Shown here: positions 8,553 through 16,368 of the stretch, piece by piece
How positions within the stretch are numbered: the stretch's first letter is position 1
Layout of the letters: the number at the start of each line of letters is the position of its first letter
NCBI GenBank assembly: GCA_944391645.1
Contig: CALXUH010000034.1
Span: 1-34,528, forward strand
From: an uncultured Clostridia bacterium
GTDB lineage: Bacteria > Bacillota > Clostridia > TANB77 > CAG-508
Reading direction: 5' to 3'
Length of the DNA: 34,528 nucleotides
Notes under the pieces: generated by a model
Database searches by the model: none
The model's input: the letters and a program-made list of their open reading frames with translations, nothing else
What the model was told of the DNA's origin: nothing
Position numbers and translations under genes: made by a program

Positions 8553-9833
8553 TTATGCAAATGCTTGACGTTTTTTAAAGTTAAGTAAACTTGTTATTTC
8601 GCTTTCTTTTCTAACCTTCTTAGCTTTTTCTTGTATTATTTGTTCTTTTTGTCTTTCCGCCATTGTCTTACATATTGCTTTTTCATAAGTAAAATATGTG
8701 TCTTGGGCTATTTTTGCCCAGTTATATTCATTTTTTACTTTCTGTCTTGCTCTTTTTGTTATTTTATCACAAAGTTGTGGGTTTAATAATAATTCTAATA
8801 TTGAATCTGCTAGTGAATTTGCATTTCCTGCATAACTTTTCATTCCATCTACTCTATGTTCTATAATTTCATTTAATCCTCCTACATCAGAAACAACTGT
8901 TGGCACACCAGCAAGCATTGCCTCTAATGCAACTATTCCGAATGGTTCATATGTGCTTGGGAATACAGAAACATCTGCGCATTTATACATTTTTGAAACT
9001 TGTTTTGCATTTAAGTATCCAGTAAAATAAACTTTGCTTCCTAAGCCCATGGAATCTACTTGTCTTTTTAATTCGTCTAACATTCCACCTTTTCCTGCGA
9101 TTATTAATTTTGAATCATGATAACCTGATAATATTTTTGGCATTGCAGAAATTAAATGTTGAACACCTTTTTCATATACTAGTCTTCCCATAAATAATAT
9201 TATTTTTTCATTATCCAAGGCATATTTTCTTCTAAAATCATAATCTTTTTCTACACCATTATATGCTGTTGTGTTTATTCCATTTGGTACAACATTAATT
9301 TTTTCATATGGAAGTCCAAATAATCTTTGTAAATCATTTTTCATAAATTTGCTGTTTACTATTACTTCTGATGATTCATATGTTAGCATCCATTCTGTAT
9401 CATTTACATATTTTTGCTCTGAAGTATGTATTCCGCTATTTCTTCCTGCTTCTGTTGCATGTATTGTTGATACTAGTGGTATTCCAAAAGACTCCTTTAA
9501 TGTTTTAGCTGCATATGCTACAAGCCAATCATGTGCATGTATTACATCAAATTTTCCTTCTTTATTTATTATTTCTGCAGCTTTTGATATCATATTAAAA
9601 TTAAGTTGCATTGTCCAATCTATGAAATTATTTGGATTAATCATATAGTTGTCTACCCTATATACATGAACTCCTTTATCGTTTTCATAGTATGGTACAT
9701 TTCCTTCTTTATATGTAACTACATATACATCGTGTCCATCTTTAATTAGTCTCTTAGATAAGTCATTTACGACTCTTGCTATTCCCCCTACAATTCTAGG
9801 TGGGTATTCCCATGTTAACATTAAGATTTTCAT
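8553..9833 (-). CDS. GT4 glycosyltransferase, glycogen/starch-synthase-like
   Basis: A 426-residue GT-B glycosyltransferase of family 4. The N-terminal Rossmann half opens with MLTWEYPPRIVGGIARVV, and the C-terminal half has LFMGRLVYEKGVQHLI and the nucleotide-sugar motif EPFGIVALEAMLAGVP with its E-x7-E pair. The ExxPPRxVGG start is typical of the GT4 alpha-glucan synthases that sit beside GH57 branching enzymes. A DUF4912 gene and a GH57 gene start divergently on the other side of the 237-base gap, so I infer a role in making alpha-1,4-glucan. Donor sugar not determinable. Confidence 0.85.
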   Translation of the reverse strand: MKILMLTWEYPPRIVGGIARVVNDLSKRLIKDGHDVYVVTYKEGNVPYYENDKGVHVYRVDNYMINPNNFIDWTMQLNFNMISKAAEIINKEGKFDVIHAHDWLVAYAAKTLKESFGIPLVSTIHATEAGRNSGIHTSEQKYVNDTEWMLTYESSEVIVNSKFMKNDLQRLFGLPYEKINVVPNGINTTAYNGVEKDYDFRRKYALDNEKIILFMGRLVYEKGVQHLISAMPKILSGYHDSKLIIAGKGGMLDELKRQVDSMGLGSKVYFTGYLNAKQVSKMYKCADVSVFPSTYEPFGIVALEAMLAGVPTVVSDVGGLNEIIEHRVDGMKSYAGNANSLADSILELLLNPQLCDKITKRARQKVKNEYNWAKIAQDTYFTYEKAICKTMAERQKEQIIQEKAKKVRKESEITSLLNFKKRQAFA

Positions 9834-9884
9834 TTTTTTCTCCTTCGTTATTTTTTATTATATTTTATATAAAAATTATAAAAA

Positions 9885-9913
9885 AGTAAACACATTTTTA
9901 TAATTTTTGTCAA
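9885..9913 (-). promoter_or_regulatory. Candidate sigma-A promoter for the GT4 gene
   Basis: TTGACA (9908-9913, minus strand) followed after 17 bases by TTTACT (9885-9890), about 50 bases upstream of the GT4 start. The -35 is perfect, the -10 weak. Confidence 0.5.
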
Positions 9914-9968
9914 ATTTTATTATATTTTTTATTTTTTTAAGTTTTTTTTCTTTTTGTTGCTTTTTGTC

Positions 9969-9997
9969 TTGAATTTATTTTGTTTTTGATATAGTAT
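9969..9997 (+). promoter_or_regulatory. Candidate promoter for the DUF4912-GH57 genes
   Basis: TTGAAT (9969-9974) with TAGTAT (9992-9997) at 17-base spacing. It faces away from the GT4 promoter in the same gap, which would let the glucan genes be expressed together. Confidence 0.4.
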
Positions 9998-10070
9998 ATT
10001 ATAATAAATTAAATATTATGTTTTTATATACATAAATATTATTATTCGAATGAAATTAAAGGGGGTTTCT

Positions 10071-10946
10071 ATGGCAAAGTCAGATTCTAAAAATATTGAG
10101 GAGGTTACAAAGACTACTTCTTCTAAAATCAAGTCTACAAAAAAGCCTACAACCAAAAAAGTAGAAACTAAGAAAAACACTTTGGAAAAATCAGCCAAAA
10201 AAGCTACAACTGAAAAAAAAGTAACTAAAAGTACAACTGAAGCGAAGTCTACTAAAAAATCTACAACAAAAAAAGTAGAAACAGGAAAGAATAGTTCTAC
10301 AACATCAAAGAAAAGTTCTACATCAAAAAGAAAAACAACATCAAAGAAATCTGCAAAAACTAAGAAAAAGGTGGAAAAACAGTCAGTTCCAAATATAGTA
10401 GAGTACTACGATTTACCTAGTACATATAATCAAACAACTGTAAAGCTACTTTTTCAAACTCCAAAGAAATTATTTGTATATTGGGAAATTTCAGAAGCTG
10501 ATAAGCAAAAATATTTTGATGAAAATGGCAAAGATTTCTTTGAATCTACAACACCTTTTTTAGTTGTTAGAAATATAACCAAAAACTATTCTTTTGAAAT
10601 TGAGATTAATGATTTTGCAAACAGCTGGTATTTTGATGTTCCTGATAGTAAATGTGATTATGAAGTTTCACTTATTAGAAAACATAACATTACTCATAAC
10701 TCAACATGGATTACTACATCAAATGAATTAGAAGTTCCTAATAATCGTATTTTATTTGAACATGCTAGGAAGGAAATTTTCTTTAAAAATGTAAAAACAA
10801 ATAATGTGGTTAGTAAATCTGTAGTTAATTTACAATTTATAAATCATCTAGGCAATATTTTTAATGCTAATTCATTTTATAGAAAATTTTACCAAGATGA
10901 AAACTTATATACATTAAATAATCCAACATCAAATTCAAAAATTTAA
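10071..10946 (+). CDS. DUF4912 protein with Lys/Thr/Ser-rich N-terminus
   Basis: Starting at ATG 10071 (AAAGGGGG lies just upstream, inside a longer reading frame from 10050), the product is 291 residues. Residues 1-105 are low complexity with repeated STKKSTTKK-like units, strongly basic and probably disordered. The rest holds the DUF4912 domain: YNQTTVKLLFQTPKKLFVYWEI, then FFESTTPFLVVRNIT and SWYFDVPDSKCDYEVSLI. DUF4912 proteins recur next to GH57 branching enzymes and GT4 synthases; the domain looks like a carbohydrate-binding beta-sandwich and the basic tail could bind polyanions. That role is inference. The GH57 gene follows after 27 bases. Confidence 0.8.
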   Translation: MAKSDSKNIEEVTKTTSSKIKSTKKPTTKKVETKKNTLEKSAKKATTEKKVTKSTTEAKSTKKSTTKKVETGKNSSTTSKKSSTSKRKTTSKKSAKTKKKVEKQSVPNIVEYYDLPSTYNQTTVKLLFQTPKKLFVYWEISEADKQKYFDENGKDFFESTTPFLVVRNITKNYSFEIEINDFANSWYFDVPDSKCDYEVSLIRKHNITHNSTWITTSNELEVPNNRILFEHARKEIFFKNVKTNNVVSKSVVNLQFINHLGNIFNANSFYRKFYQDENLYTLNNPTSNSKI

Positions 10947-10973
10947 TAAACTAATCTACAAAGGAGATATTTT

Positions 10974-12564
10974 ATGAAAGAGACAAAGGGATATGTGAGT
11001 TTTATTTTACACGCTCACTTACCATTTATCCATCATCCAGAAAGTGAAGATTATTTAGAAGAAGAATGGCTATATGAAGCTATCTCTGAAACATATATTC
11101 CACTTATATTAAATTTTAAAAAGTTAGAGGAGGAAAAAGTTGATTTTAGAATTACAATGAACTTTTCTCCCCCTTTATTATCTATGCTTGATAATAAATT
11201 ACTTCAAAAAAGATATATTAAATATTTAAGGAAACATATTGAACTTTGCAAAAAAGAAGTTAAAAGAACAGCTAATAATAGAGATTTAAATAAGCTATCT
11301 TATTATTATTTAAATAGATATTCAAATGATTTACATGTTTTTAAAGATGTTTATTCATGTAATCTTATAAATGCGTTTAAACACTTTCAAGATATTGGTG
11401 TTTTAGAAATTATTACTTGTGGTGCAACACATGGTTACTTTCCTATTCTTTCAGTAAATGAAAAAACAATACGTGCACAAATTGGAATTGGTGTTGAAAC
11501 ATATAAAAAATACTTTGGTAAACAACCTCGTGGAATTTGGCTTCCAGAATGTGGCTATGTACATCAAGCTGATAAATATTTGAAGGAATTTGGCTTAGAA
11601 TACATTATTACCGAATCTCATGGTATATTATATGCAGATCCTGCTCCTATTTATGGTACATTTGCTCCAATTTGTACTGAAAATGGAATTGCAGCATTTG
11701 GTAGAGATATTGAAAGCTCTAGACAGGTTTGGAGTTCTATTTGTGGATACCCTGGCGATTTTAATTATAGAGAATTTTACCGTGATATTGGTTATGATGC
11801 TGATTATGAATATATTAAACCATATATTGCAAAAAATGGTGCAAGAGTTAATACTGGTATAAAATATCATAGAATTACATCTAAAAACGGTGGTTTTAAG
11901 GATTATTATAACCTACAATGGGCATATGATTCTGTTTGTAACCATGCTGGTCATTTTTTCGATTCACGTGTTAAACAAATAAACGAGCTTTCCTGCTATA
12001 TGGATGTTCCCCCAATTGTTGTTTGCCCTTATGATGCAGAACTTTATGGACATTGGTGGTACGAAGGTCCTGACTTTTTATATGTTTTATTTAAAAAAAT
12101 TTATTATGATGACTGTAATTTTAAATTAATTACACCTGGAGAATATATTGATAAATATCCACAAATGCAGATGTCTTCTCCTTGTATTTCTAGCTGGGGT
12201 TCAAACCGGATATAGTGAAGTTTGGCTAAACCAATCAAATGATTATGTACATAAGCATTTGCATGTTGCAGGAGATAGAATGGTTGAACTTGCTCATGAT
12301 TTTCCGTATGCTAAAGGTTTGTTAAAAAGAGCATTAAATCAATGTGCTAGAGAACTTTTACTTGCGCAAAGCAGTGACTGGTTATTTATAATAACACATG
12401 GAACAATGGTTGATTATGCGAAAAAAAGGATTAAAGATCATATTGGACGTTTTACCAAGCTTTATGAACAAATTAAATCAAATAATATTGATGAAAATTT
12501 TTTAAAACAAATATCAAAGCAAGACTCAATTTTTCCTTTTATAGATTATATGATTTATTATTAA
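10974..12564 (+). CDS. GH57 alpha-glucan branching enzyme-like, read through a +1 shift at CGG
   Basis: Glycoside hydrolase family 57 with the C-terminal DUF1957 region, the 1,4-alpha-glucan branching enzyme type. The start GYVSFILHAHLPFIHHPE carries the catalytic-domain HAHLPF motif; WLPECGY holds the expected nucleophile Glu, and YDAELYGHWWYEGP the expected acid Asp. The frame from ATG 10974 (AAAGGAGATATTTT before it) stops at 12215, just after CGG ATA TAG. The family continues with a tryptophan-rich segment, found here in the next frame: YSEVWLNQSND and HLHVAGDRMVEL up to 12564. Skipping the C at 12207 gives SSWGSNGYSEVW, in line with SSWGxxGYxEVW in relatives, and a 529-residue protein with Gly412 at the junction. 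A true frameshift mutation is the alternative. Confidence 0.88.
12207..12209 (+). other. CGG +1 frameshift site (GH57 gene)
   Basis: Context is TCA AAC CGG ATA TAG. Skipping the C gives AAC GGA TAT AGT GAA GTT TGG, that is NGYSEVW, where Gly is the residue usual in this family. Normal decoding stops two codons later. Confidence 0.85.
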
Positions 12565-12665
12565 TGGACACTCTCATAATTCCCTTTTTCTTAATAATAT
12601 ATGTATATAATATATTTTACCGTTAAAACTATATTATATACAATTTAAGAAAGAAGGGACTTTTT

Positions 12666-13517
12666 TTGCCAAAATCTATTTGCATTAAAACTAATAATTC
12701 AGATACACTATCATATATTATTAATGAATTAGAGCATTTTAATGTTTCTGATACTTATTTTTCATGCAAAAAATTTAAAAATTTTAAAAATATTATTATA
12801 CATTATAATGGCAAAAACTTAATTTTTTTTCTTTCTTCTTTATCCAAGGTTTTATCCTATTTAGTTTTAGACTTATATGAGAATTTTATTATAAGGCATT
12901 TAATTTCTTATGATTATTTTTATTTTTCTCCATCAGAGCGCCAAGAAATTTTTAATTTATGTATAGACAACTTAAACTATGAAGATTCTTTAGATAGATT
13001 AAATATAGTAGAGACCTCTTTTTTTGAATATTTAAAAGAAAATAAAACCTTAAATTTAATTGGTTTTATTAATTTTAGATTACTAAAGTATATTGAGCAT
13101 TTAAGTACAATTCTTGATATATGTGTTAATAAATTTGTCATTGATAAAGAATATATAGAATTTATTAATTTACTTAGAACATATGTGAATTCCTCTAAAA
13201 GTAATATTGATATTGTGCATTTAGTTTACACTAACAAAGAATCCATACTATTAGATGAATATAAAAATATTATTCCTATAAATAAAAATATTTTAAATGT
13301 ACACTATTTATCAGATATAAGTTTTTCAAGTAATGACTATGCTTTAAATAATTTACTTAGTCTTCTTCCTAATAAACTGTATATTCATTTAATTGATGCC
13401 AAGGATGAATTTATAAATTCCTTGGAAAATATATTTGATAAACGTATTTATCTTTGCCATGATTGTGATATATGTAGATTATATAAAAATATGGGCAATT
13501 TATCTAAAAAAAAATAA
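12666..13517 (+). CDS. ytxC: YtxC-like sporulation protein
   Basis: A 283-residue protein resembling YtxC (PF08812), a sporulation-associated protein of Bacillota with unknown activity. Matching features are the ISYDYFYFSPSERQEIFNL region, the later helical ETSFFEYLKENKTLNLIGFI and FRLLKYIEHLSTILD, and a C-terminal half with the INLLRTYV and VHLVYTN segments. The tail CHDCDICRLY has three cysteines close together, not expected in every member. The start is TTG at 12666 with AGAAGGGA upstream. A terminator follows. The match is from memory of the family, so moderate confidence. Confidence 0.65.
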   Translation: MPKSICIKTNNSDTLSYIINELEHFNVSDTYFSCKKFKNFKNIIIHYNGKNLIFFLSSLSKVLSYLVLDLYENFIIRHLISYDYFYFSPSERQEIFNLCIDNLNYEDSLDRLNIVETSFFEYLKENKTLNLIGFINFRLLKYIEHLSTILDICVNKFVIDKEYIEFINLLRTYVNSSKSNIDIVHLVYTNKESILLDEYKNIIPINKNILNVHYLSDISFSSNDYALNNLLSLLPNKLYIHLIDAKDEFINSLENIFDKRIYLCHDCDICRLYKNMGNLSKKK

Positions 13518-13524
13518 TAACATA

Positions 13525-13562
13525 AAAAAGGAAGAAAATATTAAATGTTTTCTTCCTTTTTA
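13525..13562 (+). terminator. Terminator after the ytxC-like gene
   Basis: A 14-bp perfect stem (13525-13538 with 13548-13561), 9-base loop, ending in a T run; starts 8 bases after the stop codon. Confidence 0.85.
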
Positions 13563-13609
13563 TTCATTTATATATTATAATCTTTATAATAAGAGGTGTT
13601 TATAATAAT

Positions 13610-14290
13610 ATGAGTTCTTTTGTTTTAAAGGTTATAGCATGTATATGTATGTTTTGTGACCACTTTGGTGATGCGTTTTTTAGAGAAGTTACTTTTTTAA
13701 ATTATATTGGAAGACTTAGTTTTACTATTTTCTGCTTTCAAATTGTACTTGGGTTTATTCATACTCATGATATAAAAAAATATATTATTCGTTTGAGTTT
13801 ATTTGCTCTAATTTCACAAATTCCTTTTATGCTTTTTATTTATTTTGTTTTTGATAGTTTTGCTATTAATGTTATTTTTACATTACTTTTTGGTTTATTT
13901 GCTATTTTAATTTATGATAAATATAATAAATTTGTAGGAATTAGTTCTTGTTTACTATTTGGAACAATTGCAGAAGTTTGTAAATTTGATTATGGATTTT
14001 TTGGGGTCTTTTTGATTTTTATATTTTATTTATTATACAATAAGAAAATAGCTATGACTTTTGTTTTTGCTGTATCTGTCATATTAAAATATCTTATACC
14101 ATTAGTTAGAACTGGTTTACCTATTTATTATTTGTTTTCAGGAAATTCATATTCTATGTTAATGTATTTTACACTTTTATCAATAATTCCTATTTTGTTA
14201 TATAATGGTAGAAAAGGAAAAGATGTAAAATATCTATTTTACACCTTTTACCCTACTCATTTGCTACTTTTAATATTATTTTTAATATAA
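13610..14290 (+). CDS. TraX-family membrane protein
   Basis: A 226-residue multi-pass membrane protein of the TraX family, named after the F-plasmid pilin acetylase but widespread on Bacillota chromosomes. Family marks are ICMFCDHFGDAFF (the MxxDHxG pattern), NYIGRLSFTIFCFQIVLGF and LIRLSLFALISQIPF-like segments, plus FYPTHLLLLILF at the end with the FYPxH motif. It is probably an acyltransferase acting at the membrane. ATG at 13610 follows AAGAGGTG. The 3' end overlaps the convergent DUF2752 gene by 9 bases. Confidence 0.85.
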   Translation: MSSFVLKVIACICMFCDHFGDAFFREVTFLNYIGRLSFTIFCFQIVLGFIHTHDIKKYIIRLSLFALISQIPFMLFIYFVFDSFAINVIFTLLFGLFAILIYDKYNKFVGISSCLLFGTIAEVCKFDYGFFGVFLIFIFYLLYNKKIAMTFVFAVSVILKYLIPLVRTGLPIYYLFSGNSYSMLMYFTLLSIIPILLYNGRKGKDVKYLFYTFYPTHLLLLILFLI

Positions 14291-14663
14291 TAATGGATTA
14301 TTCAAATTTTTTATTAGGCTTATAAAAAAAATTATTATACTCAATGCTATTATAATTTTTTTATATTTTTCTATAAAATTAATTAATGTGTTTTTATGCT
14401 TTATAATATCAATAACATACCATAGTGAACAAATTAAATATACAACCGTTAATGGTATTGCTATTATATTATATTTTATAGACATTAATATATTTCCATT
14501 CAATAAATAAATTATTGCTCGTGTTAGACCACAACCCGGACAAGGTATTTTAAATATATTATATATTAAACATATCCTCTCCCCGAAAAAAATAAGATAA
14601 ATATATAATAACTAATATTATAATATTAGTTATTATATATTTAATAAATTTCACACTATTCAT
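14282..14663 (-). CDS. DUF2752 membrane protein, read through a +1 shift at CGG
   Basis: The recognisable part holds the DUF2752 signature PCPGCGLTRA, then YLLNGN and two hydrophobic helices. In its own frame the longest stretch back to the upstream stop (14612-14614) contains no ATG, GTG or TTG that would include the signature. Read back through a CGG at 14583-14585 with a +1 shift, the frame continues to ATG at 14663: MNSVKFIKYIITN, then a hydrophobic segment ending LSYFFGERICL. The whole protein is 126 residues with a first transmembrane helix, as usual for DUF2752. The ATG lies one base after the TM2 gene's TAG, so the two are translationally coupled; TM2 and DUF2752 genes often occur together. 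Role unknown. Confidence 0.82.
14583..14585 (-). other. CGG +1 frameshift site (DUF2752 gene)
   Basis: Context is TTT TTT CGG GGA GAG. Skipping the C gives TTT TTT GGG GAG AGG ATA TGT, that is FFGERIC, leading into the CPGCG motif. Normal decoding ends at a TAA seven codons after the CGG. Confidence 0.75.
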
Positions 14664-14664
14664 T

Positions 14665-15000
14665 CTACATTATCATACTTATTTTTGATAAGTTAATTTC
14701 CTTTGCTTTCTTGCTAATAGTAAACCAGTCAATTATAGTTAATATTCCGCATAATCCACCTGTTAATAATTTTAATATTCCCATTCCAATATCGCCAATC
14801 ATAAACCTATCTACTCCTAATGTTCCTAGGAATATAGAAATAAGTAATATTGTTGTTGGATCCTTTAATTCTGTTGCTTGAAGAGTTAATAAAGTATCAT
14901 CTGTAGCATTTTCCAATTTTTGTCTAATAATTGGTATAGCAGATGGTTCAAAATATTTTGCATTCGTTGTTAAATATAAATCTATTTTTGACTTCTCCAT
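14665..15000 (-). CDS. TM2-domain membrane protein
   Basis: A 111-residue protein with a soluble N-terminal part (about 1-50) and a TM2 domain: ILLISIFLGTLGVDRFMIGD, then GILKLLTGGLCGILTIIDWF, two helices joined by the DRF loop. TM2 proteins are small membrane proteins of unknown function. ATG at 15000 has GGGGGAATTAAAA upstream. The stop is one base before the start of the DUF2752 gene. Confidence 0.9.
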   Translation of the reverse strand: MEKSKIDLYLTTNAKYFEPSAIPIIRQKLENATDDTLLTLQATELKDPTTILLISIFLGTLGVDRFMIGDIGMGILKLLTGGLCGILTIIDWFTISKKAKEINLSKISMIM

Positions 15001-15097
15001 TTTTAATTCCCCCTTTTTTTATTATAATTTTATGATACCATATTAGCTTTTTATTTTCAACATTTTTTTACAAAATTGTATATTAATTGACTTTTCT

Positions 15098-16034
15098 CTA
15101 TAATGCATAATTTATTCCGTCTTGCTACTACATCTTTCATATTTTCAATTAAATCATCAATTTCTTTTGGAGTTACTATCATATTATATCCTTGTGGATT
15201 TAATGCCTCTTTTATTACATCATAATTATCTTTTTCTTTTAATTTATTTAATTCATCATTTGATTTTGCATCTTCTTGTAATTTATTTATAAAAAGGTAC
15301 AAAGCATCATTAACAAGAGTTGCTGTTTCTACAACCATTGGTACTCCTATTGCAATTACAGGGATTCCAAGTGTATGTTGGCTTAGTTCATTTCTTGTGT
15401 TTCCTACTCCTGCACCTGGTACAATTCCTGTATCTGCTATTTGTATTGTACTGCTTATTCTTTCTATACTTTTAGATGCCAAACTATCTATTACTATAAC
15501 TAATTTAGGTTTTATATTATCTACTATTCCTTTAACAATTTCAGCAGTTTCTATTCCTGTAGTTCCTAAGACACCTGGAGCTATTGCTGTTACTGGTCTT
15601 GTATTTGGGTCTATATATTCTGGTGTATATTTTAAAAAATGTCTTGTTACATCTATATCTTTTATTACTTTTGGTCCCAATGAATCTGGTGTTACATAAG
15701 CATTTCCAAGGCCAACAATTAAAATATCATCTCTATTTTGTACATGCTTATCAAATATTTTTTTTAGTTCCTCTGTAACCACCTCAGAGGCTTTTTGTAT
15801 TTCTACTTCTCCAGCAAGTTTTAATTTTTTTACATCAATAGTAACATAAACTCCAACTGGCTTTCCTATTGCGTTTGCTCCCTCTTCATTTGTTATTTTT
15901 ACTGTTACTACTTTTATATCATCATTAACTGTCTTTTCTTCAGTTTCAATTCCTGGAATATCTTTTTCCATTTTATTTGCTTTTCTATAAATATCACGTC
16001 TTTCATCAGCCAAATCTGTATTAAAATTCATCAT
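15098..16034 (-). CDS. gpr: Germination protease Gpr, C-terminus set by a +1 shift at CGG
   Basis: Spore protease that degrades small acid-soluble proteins at germination (peptidase A25). It has the self-processing-type start FNTDLADERRDIY, then VGLGNAYVTPDSLGPKV, IAPGVLGTTGIETAEI, VIDSLASKSIERISSTIQI, DTGIVPGAGVGNTR and IVTPKEIDDLIENM. Start is ATG at 16034 with AAAGGTGG upstream. In the plain frame it ends at 15057 with a basic tail (RNKLCIIEKSQ) not like Gpr. Skipping the C at 15119 gives VVARGINYAL and a stop at 15098, matching the family's (A/G)xGxNxALH ending. The product is then 311 residues, Gly306 at the shift. This case is not a visible break and was found by checking the CGG. Confidence 0.9.
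15117..15119 (-). other. CGG +1 frameshift site (gpr)
   Basis: Context is GCA AGA CGG AAT AAA. Skipping the C gives AGA GGA ATA AAT TAT GCA TTA TAG, that is RGINYAL and stop, the conserved Gpr C-terminal pattern. Normal decoding adds a 21-residue tail of no family likeness. Confidence 0.78.
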
Positions 16035-16035
16035 T

Positions 16036-16082
16036 AAAAAACCACCTTTCACTTACTATGTTTGGTAAATCAAGGTGGTTTT
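16036..16082 (-). promoter_or_regulatory. Terminator-like hairpin that buries the gpr ribosome-binding site
   Basis: An 11-bp perfect stem (16038-16048 with 16072-16082) with a 23-base loop and a six-T tract. The 3' arm of the RNA is AAGGTGGTTTT, which is the gpr Shine-Dalgarno sequence; ATG follows four bases after the stem. Transcripts arriving from the DUF1653 gene would terminate here or have the site masked. Confidence 0.7.
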
Positions 16083-16089
16083 ATACTAC

Positions 16090-16350
16090 TTATTTTGTAA
16101 AATCTTTTTCTAATTCTTCTACTAATTCAAATCTATATTTTTGTCCTGTTATATTATCTTTTCTTGTTTGGTCAATTTCCTCTAAAAACATTTCTTCCCT
16201 TCTTATCCAAATTTTTGAATCCTGTCTTTCATATATTGGCTTATATATTACCATTCTTTCTTTTGTTTCTGAATCTAATCCTATATTTTCTACAAAATAA
16301 TAATTACCTTTAAAATGTCTATATATTTTCCCAATTTTAACTTTCTCCAT
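16090..16350 (-). CDS. DUF1653-family protein
   Basis: An 86-residue small basic/acidic protein matching DUF1653: KIGKIYRHFKGNYYFVENIG, then MVIYKPIYE and IWIRREEMFLEEID, ending KYRFELVEE. The family is a small beta-rich fold of unknown function, common in Bacillota. It lies 18 bases after the GDPD gene, same strand, and ends just before the hairpin preceding gpr. Confidence 0.85.
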   Translation of the reverse strand: MEKVKIGKIYRHFKGNYYFVENIGLDSETKERMVIYKPIYERQDSKIWIRREEMFLEEIDQTRKDNITGQKYRFELVEELEKDFTK

Positions 16351-16368
16351 ATTATACTCCTTTTAATC

